From: Patella vulgata
Lineage: Eukaryota; Mollusca; Gastropoda; Patellidae
NCBI RefSeq assembly: GCF_932274485.2
Contig: NC_065881.2
Coordinates: 10,946,613 to 11,010,612 of the forward strand
DNA: 64,000 bases
Direction: 5' to 3'
Program-made: the position numbers and the translations under genes
In this document: positions 1 through 10,623 of the stretch, in pieces
Layout: each line of letters opens with the position of its first letter
Numbering within the stretch: the stretch's first letter is position 1
Notes under the pieces: model-generated
The model's database searches: none
The model's input: the letters and a program-made list of their open reading frames with translations, nothing else
What the model was told of the DNA's origin: nothing

Positions 1-52
1 GGGTCTGTGAATAAAAATTCACAACGAACCCGATGAACAACCACACACCTAC

Positions 53-116
53 CTGCATAATCAACCCTTCCATCGCCATTCAAATCCGCTTCTTTCACCA
101 TTTCCTGGGCCTCTCT
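53..116 (-). CDS. Calmodulin-like gene, exon 5 (EF-hand 4, gene runs off left edge)
   Basis: This exon encodes REAQEMVKEADLNGDGRVDY plus A, which is the entering helix and most of the loop of a fourth EF-hand. The acceptor is ATACAG and the donor GCAG|GTAGGT. It enters in phase 0 and leaves in phase 1. The remaining residues, including the loop's position-12 glutamate and the C-terminal helix, must lie beyond position 1. Joined to exon 4 it has the same spacing between EF-hands 3 and 4 as calmodulin. Confidence 0.85.
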
Positions 117-327
117 CTGTATAATTTTTAAATTAGAATAAGGTTATTATTTCAAATACTGATTTACGTTTTTTGGAAAAAAACCCATCAAATTTCCCAA
201 ATTTAAGCTAAAATGTACTCAGATAATTAAGAAAACAAAATAAAAATACCAACGCTAGAAAATCTCCATCTGTAATAGAAGGCTTTATTCGTACATGTAA
301 GTACTCGCAGTCGTCGCTTCAGGAACG

Positions 328-605
328 GGGTGTTGGATGGCCGAATGGTTAGCATGTGCGCGCTGTATCATAACGTCTGTCATTGAGTCAACAGGCGTGG
401 TTTCGATTCACGGGTTGTACGTGACAAGGAGTAGGGTCGCCTGTCCAACCTCGTGGGTTTTTTTCTGGGTCCTCCGGTTGCCTCCCACTGCTAAAGACCC
501 CTACGCGCAAGCGAATTATTGAAATACAATTAAACCATATGTTAGTCCCAAAATGACCTAGTTTGTGTCGAGTGGACGTTAAACCCCATTTTCTCTCTCT
601 ATCTT
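328..605 (+). repeat. SINE family B, near full length
   Basis: The tRNA-like head begins GGGTGTTGGATGGCCGAATG, followed by a B-box-like GGTTTCGATTC. The core includes CTCCGGTTGCCTCCCACTGC. It ends GACGTTAAACCCCAT and a (TC)-rich tail. It lies in intron 4 of the calmodulin-like gene, in antisense orientation. Confidence 0.85.
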
Positions 606-799
606 TCGCTTCAGGTACATGGATAATCTCCGGCTTGGGTTCAATTGGATTTAAAAGAGGCCCATCGATTTGGCTCATGGCAAATCAAGATGGCGGCGCT
701 CTTGTTATAAATTGTGTTGCTGGGTCCTATAATTGTTTATATGCGGTGCGGTCCTTCCGCACTTACTATTACTAATGGAATGTTATAAATCGATGAATT

Positions 800-1156
800 T
801 TTCACTTCGTTTAGTCTCGCTAGGCGCGTGTTCGTTCCCGGTGTTAGCCTAGAAAGTTCATCGGGAATTTTCCGATATGGTTTCCCCCTTGTCAGTGGTG
901 CAGGGCAGAGGGCCTGACAAGGACAGCTGTCTAGTCGTTCGGATGAAACAAAAAAACGCGGCTCCGTGTACACATTGGCGTGCACGTCAAAGATTCCGTG
1001 ACAGTTGGAATTCGATATAAGAGTAGGCCGTAGTGCCGCTGTCCGGGCGAAATGTCCTTCATAGCACACTGTATGGCGCAAGCCCGTCTTCATGAGCCCA
1101 ATCGGAGCAGAACAGTAGGACGTTAAACCCCATTTCATTTCAATTCATTTTTTCAA
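800..1156 (+). repeat. SINE family A copy
   Basis: A decayed tRNA-like head is followed by the core word CTGACAAGGACAGCTGTCTA, then AGAGTAGGCCGTAG, then the tail GACGTTAAACCCCAT and TTTCATTTC. It is antisense to the host calmodulin-like intron. Confidence 0.85.
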
Positions 1157-1197
1157 TTCGTCATATCTTTGTAAATACTCAACGGAATTGAAATATA

Positions 1198-1851
1198 CTC
1201 TTCAAAAAAAAAGTAGGGGATATTGAAATGCAAATACCTATGCAGGTTGTGATATGATAAATAGTCATGGACACTTGACATGCTTTGAGAGTGTGTTCAC
1301 AGATGAAGAACTTATCGCCTCAACAGAACCACTGAGCTGCACGTGCGACACTCAATAGCCCCATAGACGTGGGAAGGGTTCATTTCAAATTTGACACTTC
1401 GAGGAAGGGTTGATGAAAACTGCCGCGTGTTGGTTTATCCTATCCATGTTTGCTTTCCTATCGGTTCTTGCATAAGATTTACTGTTTAGCGTATCTTTGC
1501 TTTAGTGTGTTACGTTTAATTTGATCGGGAGACGTGTACGTCGACGTCAACGTCAACCGACACCACTGCAAGATTGCCCCAAATCGTGATTGGACGGTTG
1601 ATTAGGAGCATGCCACGACGAATTGCTGAATGTCTGAGGATTGGTGGAACAATTACTCATTATAATATTAAGACAAAAATCAAAAACGTCCATTTTCACT
1701 TTTGACGGTGTGTCTCTTTGCGAGTGAAACAGGGCCGTCAGATATGTTCATGTGTAGGCAATTGGCCTGTTATTAACATACACTGGTAACCTCTAATAAA
1801 AACAGCAGTGCATTGCTGCAGTTCTGAATATCCCCTACTTTTTTTGAAGAG
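1198..1851. mobile_element. Tc1/mariner-like TIR element, 654 bp, non-autonomous
   Basis: Near-perfect inverted ends of about 27 bp begin CTCTTCAAAAAAA and contain GTAGGGGATATT. TA dinucleotides flank both ends (1196-1197, 1852-1853), as expected for a Tc1/mariner target duplication. The interior has no long ORF; a short stretch near 1575-1620 weakly resembles a transposase helix-turn-helix region, but that is not secure. Confidence 0.7.
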
Positions 1852-1992
1852 TATATTTTTGACAATATAGCCCTAAAATCACAAAGAGTTTCACATTAAA
1901 CGGGAAAAAACCCCAAACAATATAGATTGAACAGTTTTAAGATTATGAACAATTTGCCAGAAACAATTTTACGAACTATAATGTCAAGGAAT

Positions 1993-2377
1993 TTAATGAT
2001 GCATTATATAATATTTAGCTACAGAGATTGCCGTTTTTCAATAATAGTCCAAACATAGATAATGACAAATGAAAATATTGAAGGTTTCAGTCAAATTACT
2101 CGATCCTGAACGAGTTATAAAGCTTTGATGTGTTTACACCCTAGTCTCAATTGTCAAGTATCATTATTTCGATAATAAACAAAGTCTCAATTATCCATTT
2201 TAAGTTTAATGGCGATTATGTTTTAATCCATTCGAAATCTCGGACATCCGATGGCATCTAGAATTGATTATGAACTTATCATATAAATAAATGTCTAATT
2301 AATAATTTATATGACATTTAAAGCCAAAAGAAAGACCTGTAATAGGCAGATTTAGCTCTTACATCATGCATCTTTAA
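1993..2377 (-). mobile_element. TTAA-target MITE (family T), decayed copy
   Basis: TTAA stands at both ends. The right end carries the family motif GCAGATTTAGCTCTTACATC followed by ATGCATCTTTAA, and the AAGCCAAAAGAAAGACC and GACATCCGATGGCATC words seen in the other copies. The left terminus is degenerate. Confidence 0.65.
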
Positions 2378-2632
2378 TTACATTGGTCTTCACGTTTCGC
2401 CCATTAAAGGCCTAATCGTTTTCTAAATCCAGCGTAACTGCCTTTATCGGATTTCTTTGAGGAAATTATAAACTAATTAATATATATTGAAACGGTGGAT
2501 TACGTGTCCTACTAATTCTATAATGACGTCAACGGTAAACTACAGACAGACTTCAGGGGACAATTGAATACAACACCAAGTCACGTGTCTTTCTTAAAAG
2601 ATCTATATATGGAAATTGGAACAGGAGTAAGC
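2378..2632. other. AT-rich intron, nothing recognised
   Basis: Unique AT-rich sequence in intron 4 of the calmodulin-like gene, between two MITE copies; no ORF or repeat motif was recognised. Confidence 0.5.
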
Positions 2633-2966
2633 TTTAAAGGCTCAATACCACTTTTGTTGTAACTGAATAATATGTCCCAATCTTTATTCGGATCAACAAA
2701 TTGTACTATTTTACAATATTCCAATTAATTGATGATACAAATTTCATCTTAACACACCTAATATAAAAAATTGGAAAAATTCAACTAAATCATTTGAAAA
2801 GCCTAACGTAAACCTTTTCAAATGTGACCCCCCTGGACAAGTAAAATAGGATGTAATGGATAATTTACACAACAGGTAGGACACTAACACATCTAGTACT
2901 TAGAATAAGGCTATTTTTTTATTTTTTGGAGCTGTCAAGCCAGCAAGAGTGTTATTGTCCCTTTAA
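2633..2966 (-). mobile_element. TTTAA-target MITE (family C)
   Basis: It begins AAAGGCTCAATACCACTTTT and ends AAGAGTGTTATTGTCCCTTTAA, inverted ends of about 24 bp with mismatches. Three further copies lie at 18623, 35816 and 57411. This one is slightly shorter owing to an internal deletion near 2820. Confidence 0.75.
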
Positions 2967-3004
2967 GTTACCTGATACATAGGTTATTTGTGTTCAAATG
3001 AAAT

Positions 3005-3290
3005 GGAAATGGGATGAAATGGGGTTTAACGTCCTGCTTGTCTGTCGCGATTGGGTTAATGAAGACGGGCATACGCCATACAATGTGTTATGAAGGAAAT
3101 TTAGCCCTGACTGCGTCGCTGCGACCTACTCTTATTTCGAATTCCAACTGTACAAGGGACCTCGGTTTTCGTACCATTCGAACGACTAGACACTGCCCTT
3201 GCCAGGCTAGCCGTCCTGCTCCATGGACAAAGGAAACCGCACCGCAAGACCAAAAGAAACTATCTGGGGCAGTCCAGAAAACGAACCCGA
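3005..3290 (-). repeat. SINE family A copy, diverged
   Basis: Reads ATGAAATGGGGTTTAACGTC (tail) toward the head on the plus strand. The middle has lost part of the GATCTTTTACGTGCACG segment and the tRNA head is missing or unrecognisable. Confidence 0.8.
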
Positions 3291-3294
3291 GACC

Positions 3295-4994
3295 CACTGT
3301 TAGAAATAAATGTTAATTTACCATAAGAATGTGGTAAAATATTTACGTAGTTGTATGTTATTTTACATATGTATGTTTTATTACACCAAAATAGGAGTGA
3401 TAGTACAAATAGTCGTAAAAACCCCATATTATACAGGTGATTTTACCCTGAAATAATTCATTTTACAAACGTAACGTCAAAATACAGTAATGTACAGTGT
3501 ATTCCAACTATAGTAAGATGTACCGTAGCCCAAATTGGTTGTCGTAAAAAGTTGAAATCACAGAAATGTTTTATTCAATAGTAATAAAATCAAAAATTCA
3601 AATATTTTTGTTAACATTTCTCAACACACAACCAATTAACAGTGATTGTTGAAGTCCACAACCAAATAGCAAATGATGTTACGACATCCATCAGATCACT
3701 GTCAGAAATTTGTGTAAAATTACAGTAGTACAAGTGGTTTTTGTACCTCAATAGTCGGTATATTTTACAACATATACTACTTTTACCAAGTCTGGTGTAT
3801 TTTTACCGAGTTTCATGTATGTTTATCGTCTTTCATGTGTTTTTGACAATAAGCGCGATGAAATCAAAGACATATTCAAAATCCGATAAAAATACATATT
3901 ATGTAATAAAAATTGAACTGAAAGTAACGAAGCAAGCATGTAACTTTACAGATTTTACGTCTGTTCACATTATTATGTAATTTACTTTTAGCTAAGAAAT
4001 ATAAGTAAAATTACAGCAGTTAAAGTATTTGTTTTTACCTTAAAATGTTAGGAATATTTACCAATATTCAAAAGGCACATTCAAAATTCGGTAAAAATAC
4101 ATGCTTAGTATGTAATATTTCAATATTGAACGGGAAATAACATAACCAGCATGTCATTTTACAGATGTACGTTTATTTACGTTATTTTGTAAATTTACTT
4201 ATTGGTAGTTATCGTAATCGGTAAATTTACTATCTCTTATTTTATTTTATTATTCCATAGCAACGAAACATTCCTAATAATCATCATGTTATAGTATTCA
4301 TTTCAATTTGTTAACCATAATATGGACAATCACATCTTGTAAATTCTGGTATATTGCATGTCATGTATATCTAGTTTCCATTATTTATAAGATCTATAAA
4401 GTGTATTGATATTTATCGTACGTTAATCGGTTTGTAAGGATTTTCTTAAATGTATAAAAAAAACAATGTTTTAACTTTCTGGTCGTAGGTTGTATTATCT
4501 CGTTTTCAAGTTCGCTTGAAGACGGTTACTTAAACCGATTGGTCAGTGTAAGTTGGACCGGACTGTCTGTAAAGCAGGGTTATAATACTTGCAAATAGAT
4601 AGTACCGCGGGCTTACATCTGAAAGCCTGGAACCATGCTCTCGTCTACCAAACAGGATTATTGATATTCAGTATATATTGAATAATGTTAATACGAAATA
4701 TTTTACACCGTAACTACTGGTTGCTAACTGTCATCAAAAGTTTCCCGAATCCTGCATGTAAAATTACCAATATTTAGTTTTTTTTAACAAAGTGTAAATT
4801 AACAGTGTGATGTATTTTTACAAGAAATGTAAATTAACTTTGTGATGTATTTTTACAAAAAAATGTAAATTTACATATATGTCCTTCTACAGTAAAATGT
4901 TAAATAACTAATGGTGTAATTTTACCTATGATTTAGGGGCAACTTTTGCTGCCCGTAATTTTAGGGTAAAATAACCAAAATATTTTTAACAGTG
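3295..4994. mobile_element. TIR element of about 1.7 kb, rich in GTAAAATTTAC words
   Basis: It begins CACTGTTAGAAATAAATG and ends ATATTTTTAACAGTG, giving related inverted termini. The interior repeats short AT-rich words such as GTAAAATTACAG and TTTACATT in both orientations. No transposase was seen. Similar AACAGTG termini occur near 26868 and 29057. Confidence 0.6.
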
Positions 4995-6480
4995 CCTAAA
5001 GCCCTCTTCCCACACAACAAAGTCCTGCGCGCTCATCAGACACAAAAAGTCTATAGAACGTGGCGTACAACTTGATTGGGGCGCGCTGAGCGTTGTGTGC
5101 GCGTGGCGACGTCGTGGCAAAAGCGTGATTGCGCGAGATAAATTTCTTGCCGATCGAGCCACGCTCATTGAAGCGTGCCATACGCTGGCTCTGCGACATC
5201 GCAGCTCTCAGCACGCGTCCACTACGTTCTCAGTGCTTTCATTACGCTCTTTTCAGTAATGCCCCTGTCAGACCAGGTGGCGTCCTTACTGCGCTGCGCG
5301 ACCGTACAGCGATTACAAAAATGCACAAGGTCGCCGGCAAACGTAAACACAACGCGGGGAAATGTCCCAAAAATTTAAAAACTTGAAAGAAGTCGCGTTC
5401 TTTACCCCGTCAGACCGGGGTGGCGTTATAAGCGTGGTAAAAGCGTGGCGGAAACGCCAGATATCGTGCTGTGGTCTCGATGGTCGAAAATGATCGCCGA
5501 GTCACGGCGTTTGTTTCGAGCATGTTCAAAACAAAAGTCAAGGTTCTGCGATCTGCCCTGGAAGAATGTGAAAACGCAATTTTTTTGTTCAAGTTTGTAA
5601 TATTTTGGGACATTTTCGTACGTTGTGTTCACGTTTGCCGTCGACCTTGTGCATTTTCTGGTAGCCGTACGGTCGCTGCAGCGCAGTAAGGACGCCACCC
5701 GATCTGACGGGGGCATTACAACTTTCCAGGTTAGATCGCAGAGCCTTGGCGTTTTTTTGAACATGCTTAAAACAAACGCGGTGACTCGGCGATCATTCAC
5801 GACCATGGAGACCACAGCACGATATGTGGCGTTTCCACCACGCTTTTACTGCGCTTTTGGCGATCTTGACGCGCTCTGCGGCCATTTTCCGTCGCAGTAG
5901 CGCCGCAGTAAGGACGCCACCCTCGTCTGACGTGGTATAACGAGCTCGCTTTTCCAAACCTGCGTAGTGAGGTCGTGACCTATCCCGCTCTTCGCATTCC
6001 TACCATGACCCCACCACGCTCTTACTACGTCCACAAAAATATCGGGACACCGATGTGGCTCACAGACACGATCTGACGGATATTTTAGATCTTAGTGGTT
6101 TCATGGTCAATATGTGAATGGATTTTTTTTAGTTTTTTTAATGGATGAGGATCAATACCTCATATATATACCAAACAACCGCCGATGGAGGTGAGGTCGT
6201 TGTAACAATGTAGCAATGACGTGGTAGGCGCGTCTTGCTAGCCCTATGTGGTCTTCTATACAGTAGTGGCAACGTGGTTGAGCGCCTTGGGGACGGGGAT
6301 GAACGTCGTCCAGACGTGAAAGGAGCGTAACACAACGAGGACGTATGGGGCGTGGTATACGGTTAGTAAAAACGTGGGAAATGGTGAAAATGTCTGCAAC
6401 ACAGCGCGTACAGAGAACATTGTTACCTTGACCATTGGTCTTATCCACATTTAACCGCGACTTCACCATGCGCTATAGAA
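4995..6480. mobile_element. CpG-rich foldback element or decayed satellite-like repeat
   Basis: In sharp contrast to its AT-rich surroundings, this block is full of GCGTGG, GACGCCACC and TCTGACG words. Arms 5254-5388 and 5594-5728 are inverted copies of each other, as are 5471-5560 and 5740-5815; short predicted proteins from the two strands therefore look alike. No gene or transposase was recognised. Confidence 0.55.
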
Positions 6481-6558
6481 TTTTTGCGCGTAGTAAGCGC
6501 GAACCTAGGTCATTGCCGTGTGTGAGGTAGTTAAATGTATTCAAATTTAAATACTTGC

Positions 6559-6734
6559 CATTGAAATTTTTTCGCCGAGTTTTTTCAATACATTATATAA
6601 TTCTGTAGGGCTGATAAAGCCATCTTTATTGTCGTCGAAAACTCGAAACACTTCATACAATTCTTTCTCTGGATCCATTGTAACTTTCTTGGAAAAGATT
6701 TGGACAAATTCGTCAAAATCTATGGTACCACTTC
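6559..6734 (-). CDS. Calmodulin-like gene, exon 4 (end of EF-hand 2 and EF-hand 3)
   Basis: The exon completes the EF-hand 2 loop (DHDRSGTIDFDE across the junction) and encodes the EF-hand 3 loop DDNKDGFISPTE; both keep acidic residues at positions 1 and 12 and a central glycine. It ends LGEKISM. The acceptor is GATATTTTAG. The expected GT donor gives the wrong phase, whereas ATG|GCAAGT, the classic GC-donor consensus, gives phase 0, fits exon 5 exactly, and keeps the calmodulin spacing between LGEK and EADLNGDG. Confidence 0.9.
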
Positions 6735-6767
6735 CTAAAATATCACAAAATAGATTATTTATATAAA

Positions 6768-7045
6768 TGAAATGAAATGGGGTTTAACGTCCTACTGTTC
6801 TGCTCCTAAACTGGACTAATGAAGACGGGCATACGCCATACAGTGTGCTATGAGGGAAATTTTGCCCGGGCAGCGGCACTATCGCCTACTCTTATATCGA
6901 ATTCCAACTGCCAAGGGATCTTTTAAGTGCACGCCCTGGTACACGGGACCTCGGTTTTTTGTCCCATCCGAACGACTAGACAGCTGTCCTTGTCGGGCCG
7001 TCCGTCCTGCATCATTGGCAAGGGGAAGCCACGCTATAAGCTCTC
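6768..7045 (-). repeat. SINE family A copy
   Basis: Tail-first on the plus strand: AAATGAAATGGGGTTTAACG, then the family A core to GGCAAGGGGAAGCCACGC. The tRNA head is absent. It sits 33 bp into intron 3, just upstream of exon 4. Confidence 0.85.
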
Positions 7046-7270
7046 AAAGATAGGGGGTTGGGTAGTTTAGTGGTTTAACGCGTGGCGTGGTTTCGATTCC
7101 CCGCTTGAACGTGACAAGGAGTAGGGTCGCCTGTCTAAGGAGAAGGGTCCTCGGTTTTCCCCCACTGCTAAAGACCCCTACGCACAAGCGAATTATTGAA
7201 ATAAAATTAAACTATATGATAGTCCCGAAATGATCTAGTTTGTGTCTTGTAGACGTTACATCACATCTCT
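7046..7270 (+). repeat. SINE family B copy, internally shortened
   Basis: The head is GGGTAGTTTAGTGGTTTAAC, the B-box-like part GGTTTCGATTCC, then CTGCTAAAGACCCCTACGCA and AATGATCTAGTTTGTGTC. Part of the core is missing. Confidence 0.75.
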
Positions 7271-7329
7271 CTAGTCTGTGTTTAGTTGATGTAGTGCATG
7301 GGGATTAATCGAGAATTTTATAAAATCGG

Positions 7330-7625
7330 AAGCTATGAAACAATATACCAATACGGGGCAATGCTTTGCATGTTTGATTTGTTTGAAGTTATTTTCTTGA
7401 ATGTAGGAGACAAAAAAATAAGCAGGTTGGGGGCTTGCATATGACAAGGGGTAGGGTCGCATGTCCAAACTCGTTGCTTTTTTCCGGGTCTTCCGTTTAC
7501 CGCCCACTGACATAAATTGAACCATATGGTAGTCCATAAATGACCTGGTTTGTGTCAAGTGGACGTTCCCCCCCCCCCCTCTCTCTCTCTCTCTCTCGCT
7601 CTCCACCTTCTCTCTCTCTCTCTCA
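7330..7625 (+). repeat. Segment with truncated SINE B, duplicated inverted at 13296-13585
   Basis: About 110 bp of non-SINE sequence (containing GCAATGCTTTGCATG) is followed by a 5'-truncated SINE B core and tail with poly-C and (CT)n. The whole block recurs in reverse orientation at 13296-13585, so the flank and the SINE were copied together. Confidence 0.8.
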
Positions 7626-8022
7626 AAGATAGGGTCAAACCAATTTAGTTTTCCGTTTTTCGTTCTTGATAAGTAAATAAATATCCAAATCGAAAATAAT
7701 CCTGTTTACACCCCCCCCCCCCCCACCACCTCCCCCCGACGGTGCGTTCTCCGACTTCAACGCTCGCTGCTCCCGGGAATCTAAACAGGATTTCTTTGAG
7801 CTGGTGACCGACCCGGTCTCCCCAAAATTGTGGAATTCAGAATAGGATTTCGGTCGCAACGCCACATATATCAGGCTATATTGGTGTACTTTCTTAATGC
7901 CTTCACTCACGGACCGGATTAACGGGAAAATTGTCTGGGGATGACCCTCAAGTACGACCTCGCAGGTCGTTACAGATTCTAAAGCTTGGTCAAATAGATT
8001 ATATTATAAATTTAAATCTTAC
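7626..8022. other. Intron sequence with poly-C tract
   Basis: Intron 3 of the calmodulin-like gene, containing a 16-base C run near 7711. No repeat family was recognised. Confidence 0.5.
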
Positions 8023-8166
8023 GATCATGGTCAACTTTTCTTATAAATGTTTTTAATTCAGGAATGGTTGGTCGCTGCCCTAATGATATCATAACGGTGC
8101 CTAGTTCTTCTGTTGTAATCATACCATCGCCATTTTTATCAAACACTGAAAATGTTTCATGTAATT
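8023..8166 (-). CDS. Calmodulin-like gene, exon 3 (EF-hand 1 and start of EF-hand 2)
   Basis: It encodes [20 protein letters not shown] and continues [12 protein letters not shown] to IRKVDHD. The EF-hand 1 loop [12 protein letters not shown] is canonical. The segment after it parallels calmodulin's LGTVMRSLGQNP very closely. The acceptor is TTTATTTCAG and the donor GATC|GTAAGA. Entry and exit phases (1 and 1) match exons 2 and 4. Confidence 0.92.
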
Positions 8167-8267
8167 CTGAAATAAAACAAAATCAATTACTGATAATTTA
8201 CAGGACATCCGCGTATACGGGCTGATTATTAAAAACACGTCAAGGGACCCCGGTCGTCTTCAAAGGC

Positions 8268-8548
8268 CGGGGGGGGGGGGGGTCGAATGGTTAGCACGTG
8301 CGCGCTGTATCATAAAGCCTGTCATTGAGTCAACTGGCGTGGTTTCGAATCCCCGGTTGTACGTGACAAGGAGTAGGGTCGCCTGTCCAACCCCGTGGGT
8401 TTTTCTTCGGGTCCTCCGGTTTCCTCCCACTGCTAAAGACCCCTACGCGCAAGCGAATTATTGAAATAAAATTTAAAAACATATGTTAGTCCCGAAATGA
8501 CCTAGTTTGTGTCGAGTGGACGTTAAACCCCATTTCTCTCTCTCTCAA
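8268..8548 (+). repeat. SINE family B, near full length
   Basis: A poly-G run is followed by the head (GAATGGTTAGCACGTGCGCG), the B-box GGTTTCGAATCC, and the full core and tail to (TC)n. Its 3' end abuts exon-proximal intron 2 sequence of the calmodulin-like gene. Confidence 0.88.
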
Positions 8549-8559
8549 AGGCCGGGGAA

Positions 8560-8815
8560 GGGATGTTATGGCCTAACGGTCTAGAGTGTTGCGCTTCGAG
8601 CTCTGTCTGATCGGTCACCCCCCACGGCTTGCTGTCGTAGTTTTGATCCCTGGTGAGGGTAATTGGCATGGATATAGAGGCGCTTTTGATGTGTTTACTA
8701 GGGGTATTGCGGTTTCCTCTCACAGGAAAGATCCGTACGCATGCGCTGAATATACTAATCTAAGAAATGTATGTTTAACGTTCTGTACCGACTGGCCTAA
8801 TGAAGACGAGAAATA
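8560..8815 (+). repeat. Possible third tRNA-derived SINE type
   Basis: GGCCTAACGGTCTAGAGTG resembles an A box and AGTTTTGATCCCTGG a B box. The body then carries CGGTTTCCTCTCACAGGAAA and ends with a family-A-like CTGGCCTAATGAAGACGAGA. Only one copy was seen, so the family status is uncertain. Confidence 0.4.
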
Positions 8816-8913
8816 AAATAAGACAAGAGAACTTATCTGCGATATCCCCCTCTGTGGAAGTGGACGTAAAACCCTACTAACAACATCAACCCCAAACAGA
8901 GCTAGGCCTATAC

Positions 8914-8998
8914 CTTGAATCTTTTCTTCTGTTAACATGTGTTTTTTGGTGAAACGTCGTGGCTTCCTTGGTGGTGGTTTTTGTGTTGACTTGGAAGC
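8914..8998 (-). CDS. Calmodulin-like gene, exon 2 (basic N-terminal extension)
   Basis: It encodes ASKSTQKPPPRKPRRFTKKH then MLTEEKIQ, leaving one base for the next codon. The second half corresponds to calmodulin's N-terminal helix (TEEQIAEF); the first half is a lysine/arginine/proline-rich extension that calmodulin lacks. The acceptor is ATTTTTCAG and the donor CAAG|GTATAG. Entry is phase 0, matching exon 1, which contributes only the ATG. The basic extension suggests membrane, nucleic-acid or partner binding, but this is inference. Confidence 0.85.
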
Positions 8999-9023
8999 CT
9001 GAAAAATTCATAAAATGTATTTC

Positions 9024-9026
9024 ATG

Positions 9027-9081
<55 letters not shown>

Positions 9082-9146
9082 TATTGAAATAAAATTGAAC
9101 CATATGTTAATCCCGAAGTTACCTAGTTTGTGTCGAGTGGTCGTTA

Positions 9147-9185
<39 letters not shown>
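9024..9185 (+). repeat. (AT)n and (GA)n microsatellite, SINE B tail fragment, (TC)n
   Basis: (AT)n at 9027-9043 and (GA)n at about 9048-9078 are followed by the 3' part of SINE B (AAATTGAACCATATGTTAAT, TTTGTGTCGAGTGG) and a long (TC)n tail at 9153-9185. Confidence 0.8.
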
Positions 9186-9187
<2 letters not shown>

Positions 9188-9364
9188 TGGAGTTTATAGT
9201 ATTAGCCACATAAAACTACAAACGACTGTATAATCTAATTTTTTTAAAAGCTTTGTGTGGGCGCTTAATGTTCAAGCTGAATCATCTAAATTGATGGAAA
9301 TGAAACAATTGTCTTAATGCGCAGTAGCATTCACTAATCAGAATAGGATCACTTATTGAGCCAT

Positions 9365-9745
9365 TCTAGAAAGACATTCGTGTGCGAGTTGGATCAAAAA
9401 GTTTGTCATTGAGTCAAGTGGCGTAGTTTTGATTCCCCTCTCGTACGCGTAGGGTCGCCTGTACAACCTCGTGGGTTTTCTCCGGATCCTCCTGTTTCCT
9501 CCCACTACTAAAGACTCCTACGCACCTGTACAACTTCTCCGGGACCTCCGGTTTCCTAACACTACTAAAGACGCCTACGCAACTGTCCAACCTCGTGGGT
9601 TTTCTCCGGGTCCCCCGGTTTCCCCCACTGCTACAGATCCTTATTCGCAAACGAATTATGAAAAAAAATTGAATCATATGTGAGTCCCGAAATTTGCTAT
9701 TTTGCCTCGAGTGGACGTTAAACCCCATTTCTCTCCCTTTCTAAT
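9365..9745 (+). repeat. SINE family B with triplicated core
   Basis: After the decayed head and GCGTAGTTTTGATTCCCC, the CTCCGG...CCCACT...AAAGAC core occurs three times in a row, near 9472, 9535 and 9598. The usual tail TTTGCCTCGAGTGGACGTTA follows. Other copies have one core. Confidence 0.8.
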
Positions 9746-9854
9746 TCGTAGGCTGTTGGCGCATAGAGCGTGAAGAACGGTTTCGTTTAAAGATTCCAAT
9801 ATGTTAGCCAATACCATTTGACTGGTAGCTTTCTACTCGTTTGAATGGAGAGAG

Positions 9855-10145
9855 AGAGAGAGGAAGAGAGAGAAGAGAGAGAGAGAGCGGTGGGAGAGAA
9901 ATGAGGTTTAACGTCCACTCCACACAAATTAGATCATTTCGGGACTAACATGGTTCAATTTTATTTCAATAATTCGCTTTAACAGTAGGAGGAAACCGGA
10001 GGACCCGGAGAAAACCCAAGGGATTGGACAGGCGATCCTACTCCTTGTCACGTACAACCGGGGAATCGAAACCACCCCAGTTGTATCAATAACAGACTTT
10101 ACGATACAGCGCGCGTGTGTTAATCACTCGGTCATCCAACCCCGC
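9855..10145 (-). repeat. SINE family B copy with (GA)n tail
   Basis: Tail-first: (GA)-rich, then GAGGTTTAACGTCCACTCC, the core GGAGGAAACCGGAGGACCCG, and the head ending CGGTCATCCAACCCCGC. Near full length. Confidence 0.85.
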
Positions 10146-10342
10146 TTTAATGGAGAGGATATTTTAAGAGAGAGTTAAGTGACTGGAACGAGAGATGAAC
10201 GGAACACGTTCTTAGTATTTACAATAGTTTGGATTCCAAGATTGACTCGATCTTCTAGTCTCTCTATTTGTATAAAATTAGACCACACGTTATATCAATA
10301 GTCTGCATTCCAAGACTTATTACATCTGTTTGTCTTTCTATT

Positions 10343-10592
10343 TAGGAACCGCGGTGGTTCAGTGACAAAGACGTTGGGTCGCTAACCTAGAGGTCCTGTG
10401 TTCGATCGCGGTGTGGTGTGCACGTAAAAGAACCATTGACAGTTGGAATACGAAATAAGAGTAGGGCGTAACGCCACTTCTCTGACAAAATTTACCTTAT
10501 GCATGTAACCCACTGCGTGGCGTATGCCCGTCTCCATTTTCCCAGTCGGTGCAGAAAAGTAGGATGTTAAACTTCATTGGATTTCATTTGTT
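10343..10592 (+). repeat. SINE family A, internally deleted, good tRNA head
   Basis: The head GCGGTGGTTCAGTGACAAAG and B-box TGTTCGATCGCGG are clear. The GACAAGGACAGCTGTCTAG part is absent, but GACAGTTGGAATACGAAATA and the tail remain. Confidence 0.8.
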
Positions 10593-10623
10593 TCTATCTG
10601 ATCGCGACAGAAGTTGCGTTCAC

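Noticed and set aside
5426-5815. 129-codon minus-strand frame in the CpG-rich block
   Set aside because: High GC with few stops and inverted repeats explain it; similar frames appear on both strands.
7271-7606. 111-codon minus-strand frame
   Set aside because: Antisense of a SINE B copy and its low-complexity tail.
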